Assembly (NCBI GenBank): GCA_003991915.1
Contig: RQTK01000160.1
Coordinates: 97,553-161,552 of the forward strand
Direction of reading: 5' to 3'
Length of the DNA stretch: 64,000 bases
Source: Elysia chlorotica
Taxonomy: Eukaryota > Mollusca > Gastropoda > Plakobranchidae
Position numbers and translations under genes: made by a program. This document shows positions 34,025 to 47,884 of the stretch, in pieces (the stretch's first letter is position 1; every line of letters starts with the position of its first letter). Under the pieces are notes generated by a model. The model was not told the DNA's origin. It made no database searches and worked only from the letters and a program-made list of their open reading frames with translations.

Positions 34025-34674
34025 CGCTCTGCCTCACCAGCCAATATTGAACAATGCTGCCTGCTGGGTAGGTCAAGGCCAAATTATTTTTCGAAAATTT
34101 CCCAAAATGGCACCCTGAATGGCGAGGGCAGCATATCGATGGGCTTTTTCTTTAAACATGGGAGGGGGGTATCAATTGCGCCAATCATAACTTCATTCAA
34201 GACTGACGAAACCAACGAGCGGTCAGAAAATACCAAACATAATTGGTCTGATTAAGTCATCGGTTACCATGGAGTGGATCTCAAAGTCTCTAGTATACGA
34301 TGGGGGGCATTGCCCTGCCTGCCTGAGACCCGTATATCCTAGGCTACCCCCCCCCCCCCCTTTATCCCACTTACCCCAAGGACACTGCTGGTACGAAAGT
34401 AGTATCCAAAAAAAAAAATTAGATGTGCTCCCTGGCAGCCAGTTAGTATAATGTTTTGTTAAAATTGCCCAGATCTGAACGTCGTTCATTTCAATTAGTA
34501 TAAATATAGATTGTAATTGATTTGTGAATGAAGCGGTCTGAGTCATTCAATTCACCAAAGCGATGGGCCTGGTCAGTTTTACAACAACAATAAGAATTCC
34601 TGGTGTTGTCTCGATGCATCGATTAAAGGTTCCATGTTGTTAAAAGAAACATACCCGCGGAGAGGAGTACAGTC

Positions 34675-34765
34675 GCATTTACCAATGCTCCAGATTTGAA
34701 CATCGAACCCCCTTCTCTGGTCGTCGAGTAAAGAGCCTTATCGACTGAGCTATTTCGCGACCCTA
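34675..34765 (-). repeat. tRNA-like sequence (SINE head or tRNA pseudogene)
   Basis: The minus strand reads GGGTCGCGAAATAGCTCAGT, then CGATAAGGCTC and GGGGGTTCGATGTTC, which look like tRNA box A and box B. The arms do not pair well by eye, so a functional tRNA is unlikely. Confidence 0.45.
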
Positions 34766-34993
34766 GAGTCCTCATAATTATAAAGTTAGCAGCAGCATTG
34801 TGACATTTACCTAAAATATGGCATGGCTCTACAGTAACGTTGAAGCATGTCGTCACCTCAGAACTGTTTTGTTCTCATTAAAAAAATAAGGAGATGGAAC
34901 AAAGCAGTTCTAGGGCGACAATTAGACAATGGGCATACACTGCAACACATGACAATGCATAGCACTGAATTGAAACAAAAGGGCAGAAATAAG

Positions 34994-35004
34994 AGAGAGA
35001 AAGA

Positions 35005-35064
<60 letters not shown>
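34994..35064. repeat. (GA)n microsatellite
   Basis: A GA run of about 35 units. It lies in a stretch (34000-35390) otherwise without recognised genes. Confidence 0.95.
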
Positions 35065-35066
<2 letters not shown>

Positions 35067-35394
35067 ATAGCCCTCAATAAAGGGGCAAAGAAAAGAAAAG
35101 GAAAAAAGAAAAAAAGACCGTTAGTGCAGAAGCAACACGGTGGCCAGCAGTATGTGTGTGTGCTTGCCCGCGCGAGGATGGGGGTTTTATGTATGTGTGC
35201 TCAGCCAACTTTAAAACCTGTGGTGGGAGTCAACGGGGTGTGTCGGCCTGGGGATCGATCAATAAACACAGCACACTCAGGGCCTGCTCAGGGCCTAGGC
35301 CGTTCCTCTGGTGCAAGTACGGCTAGGTCCCCGTGAGTGTGATCTAAACTACACGACACGGTGATGCTTAGTTTATGTTGGTTGTTGGGTTGAG

Positions 35395-35665
35395 TTGGTT
35401 TAACAGTCACCAACAGCATTATATAGGCTATATTGTGGACGGGTCCCAAGACTGACATATGACAATTTTATGTACTGCCACACCCGATACTGTGCTGGAA
35501 AACCTGGACATCTGGAAGTGCCAATATCATTATACAGACACCGACCCAATCACAAGGGGACCAAATAGGACAAATAAAGTTTTGACAGATCCTAAAACCA
35601 ACGCTCTCGATCGGGAGACCAACGCTCTACCACTTGAGTCAGTTCGCCTCCCAACCTGTGATGGG
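35395..35665 (-). mobile_element. tRNA-derived SINE copy
   Basis: Complete order: GGCTATATTGTGGACGGGTC, GACAATTTTATGTACTGCCA, CACCGACCCAATCAC, then a tRNA-like head in which ACCAACGCTCTACCACTTGA is the complement of a box-A region. Confidence 0.8.
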
Positions 35666-37869
35666 TCGTAAAATATTAGCATATTACAACAACACAAATA
35701 CAAAATATGAAAATTTGTTAATGCCGTTGTACAATCATAATTATATATCGTCATGCTGAAGTGAACGTTCTACATCTTTTTGAAATTTAATAATAAAAAA
35801 GCATCTACATCCCATTTATTGGTATTAAACTGCACACGAGACTAAAGGATCGTTGTCTTTGATTGCGCATCCCCTAGGTAACCCAAAGAATCCTGCACAA
35901 TGATTGGAGGTAACAAGCGTAGATTTGAACCTCAAACCATGTTCACAACAACCTAGAGTGCTACCCACTTACGACTTAGCTAAGGCTTGTTTTCGAACGA
36001 ACGACTCCGAACTTATGAAATAATTGTTTTGAGTAGTCTAGGAACGAATAACCGTTGATCTCGCAATGACAAAGGCCCTGTTTCGTTTTCTATTTTCCAT
36101 CGCTTATGGCTTGAAAAAAAAACAACCAACCAAATAAAGCATATTGTTCATATGTGCGACCAATAAGGTGTGTCATCACTTGATGTGTTCGAAATTTCGG
36201 GTCTGAACAGCATATATTTTTTTAACCCATGCTTGCTGTTCCAATTGTCAAGATTGGGGAAACCCTGATTTGGTTATGACAGCAACAAGATTCAACAACC
36301 GGGCTGTAAACAGTTAAGATCAAAGTTTTGTGTCACGGATATGAGGGGTATATAGTGACAAGAGATCAAAGTTTTATGGGTAGCCCAACCAAACGTGACT
36401 CTATGGATAGATTAATTTTTAGCCCAGCGCGAAAACCTTTGTCTAGTACAAAAGACATAAACAGCAACTTGACAACCAAGCTTAGTGAACCTCAGAACGA
36501 AGCTGCGGCGTAGTCGTGTAGAGAAGGCTTACCTACGCCCTCGACACGGGACTAAGCCGAACGTAATGATCCGTGACCTAGATTTACAGGCTGCTAGGGG
36601 GCAGGGGACTTGCACGTGTGCCCTCGTTACTGGGTGAGAATCTCGACGTACCTCACAAGGGTTCAAACGGTGACGCTGGGTGAGGCGGAGCTGGTACGAC
36701 TGTTGACAACTCGCCTCAAATGCAATGGGTTGCGGGTTTGGCTTCGGACTGACCCACAAAACCTAGAACAGTATTTAATTTTTTTTATCAACAAAACTGA
36801 AAGCTTGACCTTCTGCTCAATAACTTGAAATTTTATTCCACAAAGCATTGGCTCAACAGCGCCATGTCTTAATAGAATCTTAAGTACTCCCGATCTTTAA
36901 TATTTTAGAAAAGGAAAAAAAAAACAATGTACAGCTGAGCTTACGAAAAAGTAAAATTCTACTCCACTGTATATGATTCTCCTGAGAAGCAAAAAAAAAG
37001 ACGTGTAATGAGTGAGAAAAGGCTACGCTCCCTCCACAAAGAGCAACGGTTAAATTGATATCACATTCCCGCAATAAAAAAACAACAACAGAGCCGTAAT
37101 AACAAATTTAATAATAGTAGTAATTGCGATACCATGACGCAGGGCGTTTAAATGTGTATGTATTTTTAGCCACCACGCCTAGACTCATGCTTTAAAGACG
37201 CCTCAATAAACGAAACTCGAGTATATATAACTTATCATTTTTCCATAAAAGTTAATGTAGTGAGTAAGTTTCCAGGGGCCGCAAAAACTACGCAGAATCA
37301 ACGGACCATTCAAAACGCATTGCGCAAAAGGTTCAGTACATTATTATAGATGAGTTAAGATTTAGTGCAAAAAGTATGTCACTAATAAAAATGAATGAAC
37401 AAAATAATGATCTCGAGTCAGGGGATTCGGGAAGCCAAATTGTCTCACTAAGATCCTATACGGCGACGGGACTTCAGAGGGCGTGCCCAAAATATGCTTG
37501 CTTATATACACTTTCTTAAAACCTGCCTAACGAAGGTAGAGCACAAACCGACTTGACCGGGAAGCGAACCCGTAACCCCTCAAAGAGAAGTGCACTTCAC
37601 CATATGGGTCACCTCATCCCCATTTTCTTATATTAAAAAAAAAATTAAAGTCAAACCAATAGTTCGGCATTTACTTCATAAATTATTGTTCACCAGAGAC
37701 AAATAGAGTACACCCAAAACCCCCTTTATACTCATGACTTAGAGCATCAAGGTGGGTAGATATAAAACGCTGAACCCAAAGAAACACCCTGAGAAAAAGA
37801 CATGGTACAAAAAAAGGTGAGATGATAAGAGAGAGGAAGAGATAGAGATAAAGAGGGAGGAAGTGACTG
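35666..37869. other. Non-coding stretch with tRNA-like fragments
   Basis: I see no supported gene. Minus-strand tRNA-like SINE heads occur near 35905-35985 and 37550-37620, and a plus-strand one near 36680-36750. Confidence 0.4.
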
Positions 37870-38095
37870 GCCGAGGCAAGGGATAGGGAGAACGCTGCTA
37901 ACCCGCCCAGTCGCCCACTTCACTGACTCGGGACCGCAAGTACAGTCTAAACTGTCTGGATCGGTAGTATAATGTGATCGGCTGAGACAAGTCATAGTAT
38001 CCCCGCTCTGTCTAGTGTGTGTCAGCACTTAAGATTGTCAGATGTCAGCCTTGGGACCCGTCGCCGTAAATGATCCTCCAGTGGAACCTAGGAGA
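37870..38095 (+). mobile_element. tRNA-derived SINE copy
   Basis: Plus-strand copy with AGTATAATGTGATCGGCTGA, CAGCACTTAAGATTGTCAGA, GGGACCCGTCGCCGTA and the end GGAACCTAGGAGACG. Confidence 0.75.
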
Positions 38096-38799
38096 CGCTG
38101 AACTCGAAGAGAGAGGGAGAAAACTCACTCCCTCTCTCTCTATAGAACCTTATTCTTTTTTTTTTTTTTGCGACCAGTCGTAAGCTACCGAGACGTTGTA
38201 CTCACAATTTTAAGTTGTGTAAAACAAAATAAATCATGCTTGGACGATTAATGACAAAGGAGAAAGGAGATTGGAACAAATTTTTTTTAAACGAAACGAC
38301 CCACACCAAAGAGATTGGAACATGCAGCGTTAAGTGATAAAGAGGTTGTGTGACGTAAAAACAAAGACAATTAGCACATCGGTAAATTTTCAGCAGCAGT
38401 TATGTTGTATATCGTTTAAATATCAATCTATCACAACCCTCTCTCCCCACTCTCTCTTTCTAAAGGTTTTACCAAATAATTTATTCTAAGCTGCAATTAG
38501 CGAGGAGAATACCCGTGACGAAAAGACAAAGGGCTGGAGAGAAAGAGAGAGAGTGTGTGTGCGTGTGAGTGAGTGAGCAAGTGAGCACGTACGTGACCAT
38601 GAGTGCATCTTTGTAGTTTACGACCAGCAGATTGATCGCCGGGCGCAGGCCTATTGTACAGTACAAACAAACACAACACCTGGCTTATTGCTGCAGGCTT
38701 ACAGCACAGGTTGTTTTATATTAGTATTTTTACGCCGGACTTGCTTAATGGTCTGGAACAGATTGGAATGCCTTTCATCATTCCTCCTTGCCTAAGATG

Positions 38800-38832
<33 letters not shown>

Positions 38833-38966
38833 AGACGGGAGTCCACCTCACCCCGGGTTGTCTCGTGTATTTATAGATCTATGGGCAACACTTAAAATTG
38901 TCAGGCATCAGTCGCGGGATATTCCACAATATAGTAGGCTGTTGTTGGACGTTAAAACCAACTCAA

Positions 38967-39010
<44 letters not shown>

Positions 39011-39789
39011 GGATCATTAGTCTATCTCTTTATCTCGAGAAGACAATTTTTTTTAAACACCAACAAGTACAACGACGATGCTTTGAAGTATAAACTGTAA
39101 CTGTTTCTTGAGAAACGGTAACCCGCCTAAAAGCCTATGTGTACTCGTATGATTAAAAAAACAAGTTCAACAAATTTACACGTTTTTCAAACAACTGACG
39201 CCCCAAAGCAATCACTTTCAGGTCCTCCAGCCGCACCCTTGTCAAAATGTCCCGCGCGGGTTTTATAGCATTCAAGCCGACGCTATGCTGAAATCAGAGT
39301 AGAGGCCTTGCAAAATTGGGGCCCATAGCGAAAATGAAGACTATAGTTCAGAGAATGCAACGGCGTCTGATCAGAGACAATACGCAAAGTCTGCATTGGG
39401 ATGCTCACCGCGCTCACCAAATCTACCCACCCCTTTGCACGTTCTAAGTTGGATTACACGATGCTGCATGCATGTTGCTCACCCCCCCCCCAAACCTCCA
39501 CCCCATTGCCACCTGCCACAAACAGGAACGCCCAGCCCACACCGTCCTAGCATCAGGTGGGAAGGGTGCAGACTACAGTAGATGCCTTGCTATAACGGGA
39601 CCCATGGCGATAAGGAAGAGGTGCACCGAAGTCCAATCTAAGCTATAGTATTATAATATCCTACTTGGCTCACGGGGCCAATTGACAATCAGAAAATCCC
39701 ATCGTCAAAGGGCGTGATTATGTCACCCATACGGGTATCATTTGGATCACAAAGCCTACAGAGGCTGGAGGAGAGCTGTAGATCCTCAT

Positions 39790-40075
39790 AATTATCCTAC
39801 AGAGTCATTCAGGATTCACAGACCATACAAGAAGAACTGTATAATCCTTATAATAATTATCCTACAGAGTCCAGGGGTTCACGGGCCGATCCTGGAATTG
39901 TTTTGTGTTGTTTGTTTGTTTATACCTAACGCCAGTTTTGTACAGCGAATACTTCACTCCGTCTCATTTCTTGGAATTGTTTTGTTTTATAATAATTATC
40001 CTACAGAGTCCAGGGGTTCACAGGCTGATCCTGGAATTGTTTTGTGTTGTTTGTTTGTTTATACCTAACGCCAAC
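39790..40075. repeat. Direct repeat of about 139 bp
   Basis: AATAATTATCCTACAGAGTC, CAGGGGTTCACRGGC and TTGTTTTGTGTTGTTTGTTT occur at 39852-39932 and again at 39991-40073. A partial third unit, ATTATCCTACAGAGTCATTC, lies at 39790-39825. Confidence 0.85.
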
Positions 40076-40215
40076 AATTCGGTTATAAATCGTGGACCGG
40101 TGCCAAGACTTTTGTTTGTTTGACAATTTTACATGCTGCCACACAGAAACACAGCGAGGATACTAAGACTCCTGACCCAGAAGGCAAGGCTACAATATAC
40201 TAAACCCGACCAAAA
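40060..40215 (-). mobile_element. tRNA-derived SINE fragment
   Basis: Tail and body present (AACGCCAACAATTCGG, GACAATTTTACATGCTGCCA, ACTAAACCCGACC). The head is missing. Confidence 0.7.
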
Positions 40216-41039
40216 AATAAATAAAAATAAAATAAATTTGTTTTATTGGGACCTAAATGCTTTAACCCCCCCCCCCCCTCAAACAAAAAAAAAATGAATT
40301 GATTGATAATTCGCTATAGATTAAAAATTAAACGCCATTAAAGTTAAAACGAAAACCAAACTGGCAACGATCATGAATTCCACCAATTCTTTAAAAAAAG
40401 AAAACGGAAATCTGCACCAGGATGTAATAAGCTTGATTTGACTGTGTGACAGAAAGCTGCTTGACACCTTTTTTTAAAAGCATTCACTAAAACTTATTTA
40501 AATCATTTTAGAGTTTAAATTGGGGAAAGAATAAACATTTATAAATAAAGCAGACAATCTTCTGTCATTATTTTACCGATTAAATTTTAATATAGGAAGT
40601 TTTTTGTACATATTAAGTACAAAATAACTCTAAAATTAAAGAATAAAGACAGAACCTATAAAAAATAACAGTCCTGCCACTAGTCTCTTTTTTTCTTTGT
40701 TATTTTTCTTTTATACGAGCACCAGCAGTAGGGAAGAGACAGAACAAGGAATGGAGCTGAAATTCTTCTAAAGGCATTCACAGTTCAAAAATAAATGACC
40801 ATAAAGAGAGTTTTTGATCATTGCTTGACTTATAAATTCAATTGATAAAACATAATAAATGTTGAATTATACCTAAAAAATTTACAAGTAAAAACATATG
40901 TCGAGGAATAATTATATTTAAAAGATTGTGAATACAGAAAATAGGGGTATAGAAAAAAGAAAGAAAAAAATAGAAATGCTGATAAAGATTGATTGAAATC
41001 TAATTTAAAGCAAGTTAAAAGAGAAGGAAAATGACGTGA

Positions 41040-43843
41040 AGAACAAATCAGCAATATAGATTATAGTACTCACTTTATCATCCATTGCTGTGATTTAAGT
41101 CCGAAACCGGCATGGGTTGTGATAACCGTAAATCTCAAACACAGTTGTTCCTGACAGATCAGTAAGGTCCAATGTGACGTTTCTTGGATGTCAAGGAGAG
41201 AAACTCCTTAGCTGAATAAATCCGCTTAACTTTCAGGGACTACATGATTTTGTTTAATCCAACCATGTTCTGCCACGCCAACAGCACAATTTCATCTACT
41301 TGATCGAATGTAGGTGGAAAGTTTTTCAAACCACCCATCATTTCATGGTATGAGTAAAAAATGCACCCTGAAAACTTTTGCAGTTCTGCCCATGTAATTG
41401 GCTGTACCTTTAAAAGGTATTTAGGGCAAGCTCAATTTCTAGGTAAACATACATAACACAGCACAATGGTTGACAGATCCTTCACGTTTAAAACTATGAG
41501 ATTTCCATTTAATAGCCTTCGATTTTAAAACTTGCTCTTTTGCTTTTCTGAGGGAATTCTTTGTGCTTGCCAAACACTGTCTGTGATTATCTGAAAATGA
41601 TAAATAAAATATGTTCAGACATTGATAAAACAAAGCTGAAAACAGGTCTTCAAAAACAAAAAAATTATACATGACATTAATCAGTCGCTTTCCGTGATAT
41701 CAACTGCCCATTTCTAGCACTTCATCTAGCTATTCACTTAAAGAAAGAGATGCATTTAGTCCCAACTTTAACACAAATTTATAGATTCATCAACGTGTGT
41801 AATCAATATCACTATTCCAAGATCGGAAAATTCAAGAGCTGAACTTTGATGACAAAATATTTCTTTAGATGTGACTTAAGCAAAGGCAACTTATGGTTAG
41901 TTCAAGAGATAAGACTTATAAAATGAACTTTCATTCATCCACAAGGGAAATTTTGATTGGATACCACCAACAACAGTTATCTTGTCACTGGCACAAAACA
42001 ATAAAAAGTACATGTATAAACATTAATAACTGGCGAATCACCTTCCTCCCCCCTCCCCTCTTTCTCTTCATATTTTATGTCACACATTTCATTTCATACT
42101 ATAAGGACAGATGACATTAAGATCGATGTATAAAACAAATGTTACATCCAATGTGACTGATATGGTTCTAGATAGTCTAACAGAAGCAGGGGCAAATGAG
42201 TTCTTGTTCTTGAAGGAGGTTGGAAGATCTTATTACTCCGAGCAGAGCGTACAAACTCATCGTTAAGAGGAAGCTTCCGCTTCGTAGAATTGAATTCAGT
42301 TTATCGTACAAGTCTTGGAGTGAGTGTCTTCCACGCATTTCAGTTATATTTAGTTTATACCTGTACCCCATTTTTGACTGCTGCACGCCAGCAGATGATT
42401 CCATATGAAATTATACTCTCTGTCCTATAACCACAGAGACACAGAAACAAAAAGGTATCTTGATTCAGTTTGAAGGAACTCAACATCATTTCTTAAAACT
42501 TTACTGATGATGGAGAGCCGCCATATTTTGCTTTCACATCTAGAAAGTCAGTGCCAGCCGCTAAAAATACAATGCATGAGGGCTCTGGCCTGACAAGTAG
42601 GATGTTAGAGGTTTGAACCCAGTTGGTGCCCTTGTTGCCCTTAAAATACATTCTTCAATAACTAAGGTGTTGCAGAATTAACCATCTGTATGTTTGTAAT
42701 ATTTTTGGGCAGTATTATAACTAAAAAGGAAGTGTAGCATGAAGACTAGTATGTGCAAGATTCTCAGCTGGTAGATGCATCTTTCATTCCCAGCTAAAAA
42801 CAGTGATGCCAACAGATTGTGTAACAAGGGACAAGAAAGCTTGAGAACATAACACATTCAAATTTTACATATTCGATAAAAAAAAATATTTGTATCCCTA
42901 ACATAAACCTTCTTCAAGAAACAAATATATCTTTCCCCAATCGTCGTACAGAAGCTGGTTTGGTTTGAAGCCACTCTACCACTTTAAGCCAGCTCGCCCC
43001 ACAAATACTAAATTTAACAGTCTTACCTTAAGTCAAGAATCTAGATATAAGATCAATTACTACAGATATAAAATTGTGGCTGAGGTAATATAGTTAATTT
43101 ACCGATGTGGGTAATCGCTGGGCATTTTGTTGTGGGGAAGTTTTGAAACATTCTCATAGCAAACTAAAATCTATGACATCAAAATGGACTTTGTTTTACT
43201 GCAGAGTAAGCAACACAACCTCCCTCAAGCCTCAAGTTTTCACTAAGCTGATTGGGATAAGTTTTTTTATATGAGGATTATAAATTGCTTGCAAACTTTT
43301 AGTCATTTGTAAAATTTTGAGCCAAAAATACAGCCAGGCTAATAAATATTGCCACTGGAAAGATGAAAACAAGAACCCTCTCAAACTTAATTATTACATA
43401 GATCTACGAATATCTATTGTGCCTAAATCTAAGCTGGATTGTTAAAATTGACTTGCCCATGAAACCAGTTCACTAAACCTTAAATCTTCAACAACCCAAC
43501 AAAATGGATTTATAAAACGATTAAAAAAAAAACTTCTTGGAATCCAAAGTGTCATGTAGTTATATCATTATAAGGCATCTATATATACTCCCTACTCCCC
43601 TTTACTCGTACTCATAGAGAAAAATATTAAAAATGATGTAGACCTTAGAACGTAAACCAAAACATCCAATAAAAAAAAAAATAGAAACTTAACAATAAAT
43701 GAACCACCTTCAAAGTATTTTGCTTCAACAGATGACTTGACATTACGACAACAAGAGAAGTACTTAGCATTGTCTTTCTTTCCAAACTTACACACTCTCT
43801 GCTTTAGAAACAGACGCCCTTTTAGAAACTCAGTCTCTTCCAT
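41040..43843 (-). other. Open, exon-like stretches on the minus strand; unidentified gene or pseudogene
   Basis: Several non-repetitive open segments lie in order on the minus strand. One from 43843 reads MEETEFLKGRLFLKQRVCKF and on to AKYFE. One from 41592, after the acceptor ATCATTTTCAG, reads DNHRQCLASTKNSLRKAKEQ and would join the first in phase. One near 41390-41225 reads QPITWAELQKFSGCIFYSYH. An ATGGATGATAAA lies before a GTGAGTAC donor near 41070. In-frame stops separate the later pieces. I recognise no family. A LINE remnant lies between them at 42180-42430. Confidence 0.25.
42180..42430 (-). mobile_element. Decayed LINE 3'-end coding fragment
   Basis: Minus-strand translation gives ESIISYGIICWRAAVKNGVQ and, further on in another frame, KRKLPLNDEFVRSARSNKIF. 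These resemble the YGIxxWG region and the C-terminal end of non-LTR retrotransposon ORF2. Stops and frameshifts make it a dead fragment. Confidence 0.5.
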
Positions 43844-44179
43844 CTAGGTTCCAAGACCCATTGATAATAAACCACAAAGTCTTCTCAGAAACAGCACTTC
43901 AACCCGTCTTTTAACCCAAAGGATGTACATTGTATTATGCCATGTCTACCAATCCAATCCATGTTGCAATGCTTTACAGAGAAGATTACAATTCTAAAGT
44001 GTGTGACTTAATCCACTGAGCTACTTCATGTTCCATATTCAGTGTACAGTAGTTTAGATGAGTCTACCACCAAAATGGGTACTGCAGCGCAGTTCGTGGT
44101 GGGAAAGTTAAGCTTTAGTGTCTACCATCGGTCGTTAATTCAAGGTACTGTTTCTGAAAGGCATGATTATTATGATACT

Positions 44180-44790
44180 AGGTCTAGATCTACATCTTGA
44201 GACTTGATCCATTGAATTATAAAGTCAGCAAGTCTAAATCTAGATTTCCATGTCAAGTTTAGATTTCTACGATATAGGTCTAGATCTAGAATTTATATCT
44301 AAATCATAATCTTGAGATGGGTCCCGATCTAGCATTCTGGATTCTAGATCGAAAGAATTTATGTGAATATTAGAGATCTAGATCTAAAAGCCCTAGATCT
44401 AGATAGATTCGATCTAGATCTAGATCATAGACGTAATCTAATTCTGGATTCTAGATCGAAAGAATATGTGAATATTAGAGATATAGATCTAGATCTAGAT
44501 CTAGATTCTAGGTCTAAAAGCCCTAGATAGATTCGATCTAGATCTAGATTAGATCATAGACGTAATCTTGGTCTAATATAGAATATTAGGTCTCAATACT
44601 AATGTAGATAGACTCTGATCTGCATCACAAATAGATTTACCTTGCATCTGTAATAAGTCTACCCATCTTAATTGCTCGATGGCATCATCAATACATTCAA
44701 TTTGACAACACAGATCTAGAGTAAAGATTGGATTCTAGAGTAGATCTAGAATCTTCAGAGAATCTAGATCTAGATCTAGATCTAGATCAA
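44180..44790. repeat. AGATCT/TCTAGA-rich repeat block
   Basis: Dense repeats of TAGATC/CTAGAT. Within it a unit of roughly 110 bp (GATTCTAGATCGAAAGAAT, ATGTGAATATTAGAGAT, AAAAGCCCTAGAT, GATTCGATCTAGATC, CATAGACGTAATCT) occurs twice, at about 44338-44448 and 44449-44575. Confidence 0.85.
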
Positions 44791-46134
44791 AACTCGAGAT
44801 TTAGCCAAATGTACTCACCCTTTTGATCATGGAAAGTATTACCATCGGCCCCATAGATTGAAATAAATATTTAATCTAAAAATACGTTACCGTTGTTTAA
44901 ATTTTTTGACGACGTGTGTCTTAAAGCAAGATGGCAAAATTTTACGATAAACAAAAGACCAACCCTGTTACAGCTTGTTCAAAGTTTGCTACGCCAGACT
45001 AGTCTAACGCTCAGCTTACGCTCAGCCTGCAACGCTGTTGTAACGGAACTAGGCCTAGGTCGTGAGCCAAGCTTTGCCGTGCAACACGTTTTGATCTTGA
45101 TCTTGTCAAATAATCTTCGATGACCCGATCTTTTTGCTACAGTAAAATGTAATCCTCAAACAAAATGCTTCTCTGTCTTATCCGTTACTTTCGATTCCTC
45201 GAAACAGGCACTTTAATCTAATTCTAAAAGAATATAAACTAAAGCTCTGTATGTCAAGGTGAAAAAAAAAAGATTTAGATGCTGTCTCTCGGGTAAAATC
45301 GGCCATAGACTGATGGCGACCTACTTTTTTCTGTTCTGCCTGATTGGTCGTGAGGTGTGTCGTCGACAGTCTATTTCTATGCCGGCCTAGCGGCTTACCT
45401 AGATCTACCGTGTGATGTTTGGGCGAGACATCACTTTGAGTACGCTAGCTCGATTTGGTTACGCCCGCTTAGTAGACTACACTGTATGATTCTCGGCTTT
45501 GTCTAACAAGATTTCTTTATACCTTTTTTTTTCATTTTTTCCATCACAAAAAACACACAATACAATAGGTGAAAAAGCAAACATACATAAAATTAGTAGC
45601 AATAAAAAGCATCTTGTTGTTGTTACAGTATTACTTTGATCTGCATCAAACTGATAAACCCGATATAGATCTGTGTTTGACTTAAATAAAAGTTACATAA
45701 CTTAATGTTCAGGACTGCTTGTGTTTTATGTACATGTATTGAAATTATTTATAATGTACCTAAATTGGGGAAAATGTAATCTGTATTGTATTCAGTTACT
45801 TCTAAATCCAGTCTCTAATTATTTTTTGTACATGTATTTAAGCTTTGTTACAATACAATGAGTTTTAATTAAGTTACAAACGAAGCATACACAACACCGA
45901 CACCGGTGACCTTTAGCAGGATAGTTCTTCCAACTCATGATGACCTCACCTTCCAAGAAGCCAAAACTACCCTCAAGAATGTTAGACAAAACAAATGGAA
46001 TGAAAGTAACCCAAACAACAAGCATGACAGTGTCATAGTTTGAACAGATAATCCAAGAGAGTGATATTCCGTCTCAGAACTGGGTACAACAGACTTAGGT
46101 ACCACTTGTCATGTATAAAATTTACATAATTTTA

Positions 46135-46345
46135 AAGTCGTATCTGTGCTCGTGTGATGAAGCAGCAGAAACTGTAGAGCATGCGCTACAAGGCTGCAAT
46201 AGCCACGAAGACATCAGATGAACTGTTTGGGGCCAAATTTTCTCCGCCTGATGTTTGTAAACTGTTCCTTGTCATAAAAAGGCCCAATGAAGCCGAATCG
46301 GTTTATGTTAAAATAACATTGTTAAATTTAATTGTTTTGTCCGCT
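46135..46345 (+). mobile_element. LINE ORF2 C-terminal fragment
   Basis: Translation SYLCSCDEAAETVEHALQGC fits the CxC...ETxxHxLxxC zinc-knuckle-like end typical of several non-LTR retrotransposons. A stop follows shortly. It is a dead fragment. Confidence 0.5.
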
Positions 46346-47405
46346 AGTTCCTTTCAACTGTCCCCACTTATAACGCAACAACCCCAGCAAAGATAGTGTA
46401 CTTTGAATGACTAAACTGTGGAAATCATGCAAAACGTCTTTCCATACAAATTCAATTTAATTTTGTGCAGATAAACAAAAACTTTTGAAAATTTTGAGTA
46501 AGAAAATTCAAAAGGTGTACATACGAACATACACGTACCAACATGCTTAACGCAAAAACTGTTACTTTCACCAGAGACCCCTTGTCAGGACTAATTTGGT
46601 GAAATGTTGCCCAAAGTATTTTGAGAAATTTAAATTGAGCTCGATGAATTGTCAGTATGTGATAATACAAACCTGAGAATCAGCTACATCATGTAGTTAC
46701 CAAAAAGGGCAACGGTTAAAAAAATTCAAAGTACATATGTGTTCAGTATTGTATGTTCAAATACCATAATATTAATATAGGATTTACTAAAACACCCATT
46801 ACTCTCGACCGTAAAAATACAATTTTGACAAGCAAATTTGCGATGAAAGTCATAACCGCATTATGGAAGATCCCTGTTTGGCGGTGGTACTTATAAGACT
46901 CAGGTTAGTTCAAAGTCCCTTGAAAAGGTTATTTGCCATGAACTGGCTCCAATTCTTAACGGTGTTAAGGCCCATAAAACTGCGTCTGCCAAGATACTAT
47001 GACGGCTTGTATGTACCACCATGTATGCCTTGGGTCTGGTGTAATTTCTCCCATAAAGCACCGGCTTACTTTGTGATTGGCATCTGGCCTTACAGTTTGT
47101 CGGAGGTTGTATAAATAGTTCATAGTCATTAGAGGTGGGCCGGCTATCCGGAGAAGGTCTGAATGATGGAGGGCCAGAGTGAAACCATTCACACTATGCT
47201 CTTTTGTTGAATTATCTCCCTTGATAAGGAGTTATTTCCCTTCGGATATGTACGGGGCATAAGTCTCTTTATAGATGTGCGAGATTAAGCTTTTTATTTG
47301 TTATCTTCCTTGTGTCGCTCCCTTTTCTCTTTCGTATCCCATTGATGATAAAGAACCCGCTGGTACAATAGTTATGGTTGTACAAATTAATATTCTCTGT
47401 GTGCC

Positions 47406-47600
<195 letters not shown>

Positions 47601-47884
47601 TTCTCTCCTTTAGCCTCCTTTTTTGTCTACATAAAACTCTATACGAGCTAATATATCCATATCTTTAGCTATTTCTTGAAAACTTCAATGTTCTGTCAAA
47701 TGGTTAATATGTCTTGGGTTAGATAATTTGGTTTTATTTTTTGTCCTCCGTTTGGTAAAGTAGATGCACAAAAGGGCACGTGGAATAAGAAATTACAAGG
47801 GAATCCACAGAAAAGAGCTTCTAATTAACGTTCTCGTAATTTAAAAAAAGGTTAACTTCGATACTTAAAAAACTATGCTATTGT

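Noticed and set aside
34675..34765. Possible tRNA gene on the minus strand
   Set aside because: Box-like motifs are present, but acceptor and anticodon arms do not pair convincingly. It is more likely a SINE head.
42505..42530. ATGGCGGCTCTCCATCATCA before GTAAAG, looking like a YY1-type start with first exon
   Set aside because: Joined to the next segment it gives SIISYGIICWRAAVKNGVQ, which is LINE-like, and stops follow. It is better explained as a retrotransposon remnant.
46863..47192. Overlapping open frames on both strands near 47 kb
   Set aside because: They have mid-length non-repetitive composition but no start context, splice sites or family match. Possibly repeat-derived, and not supported as a gene.
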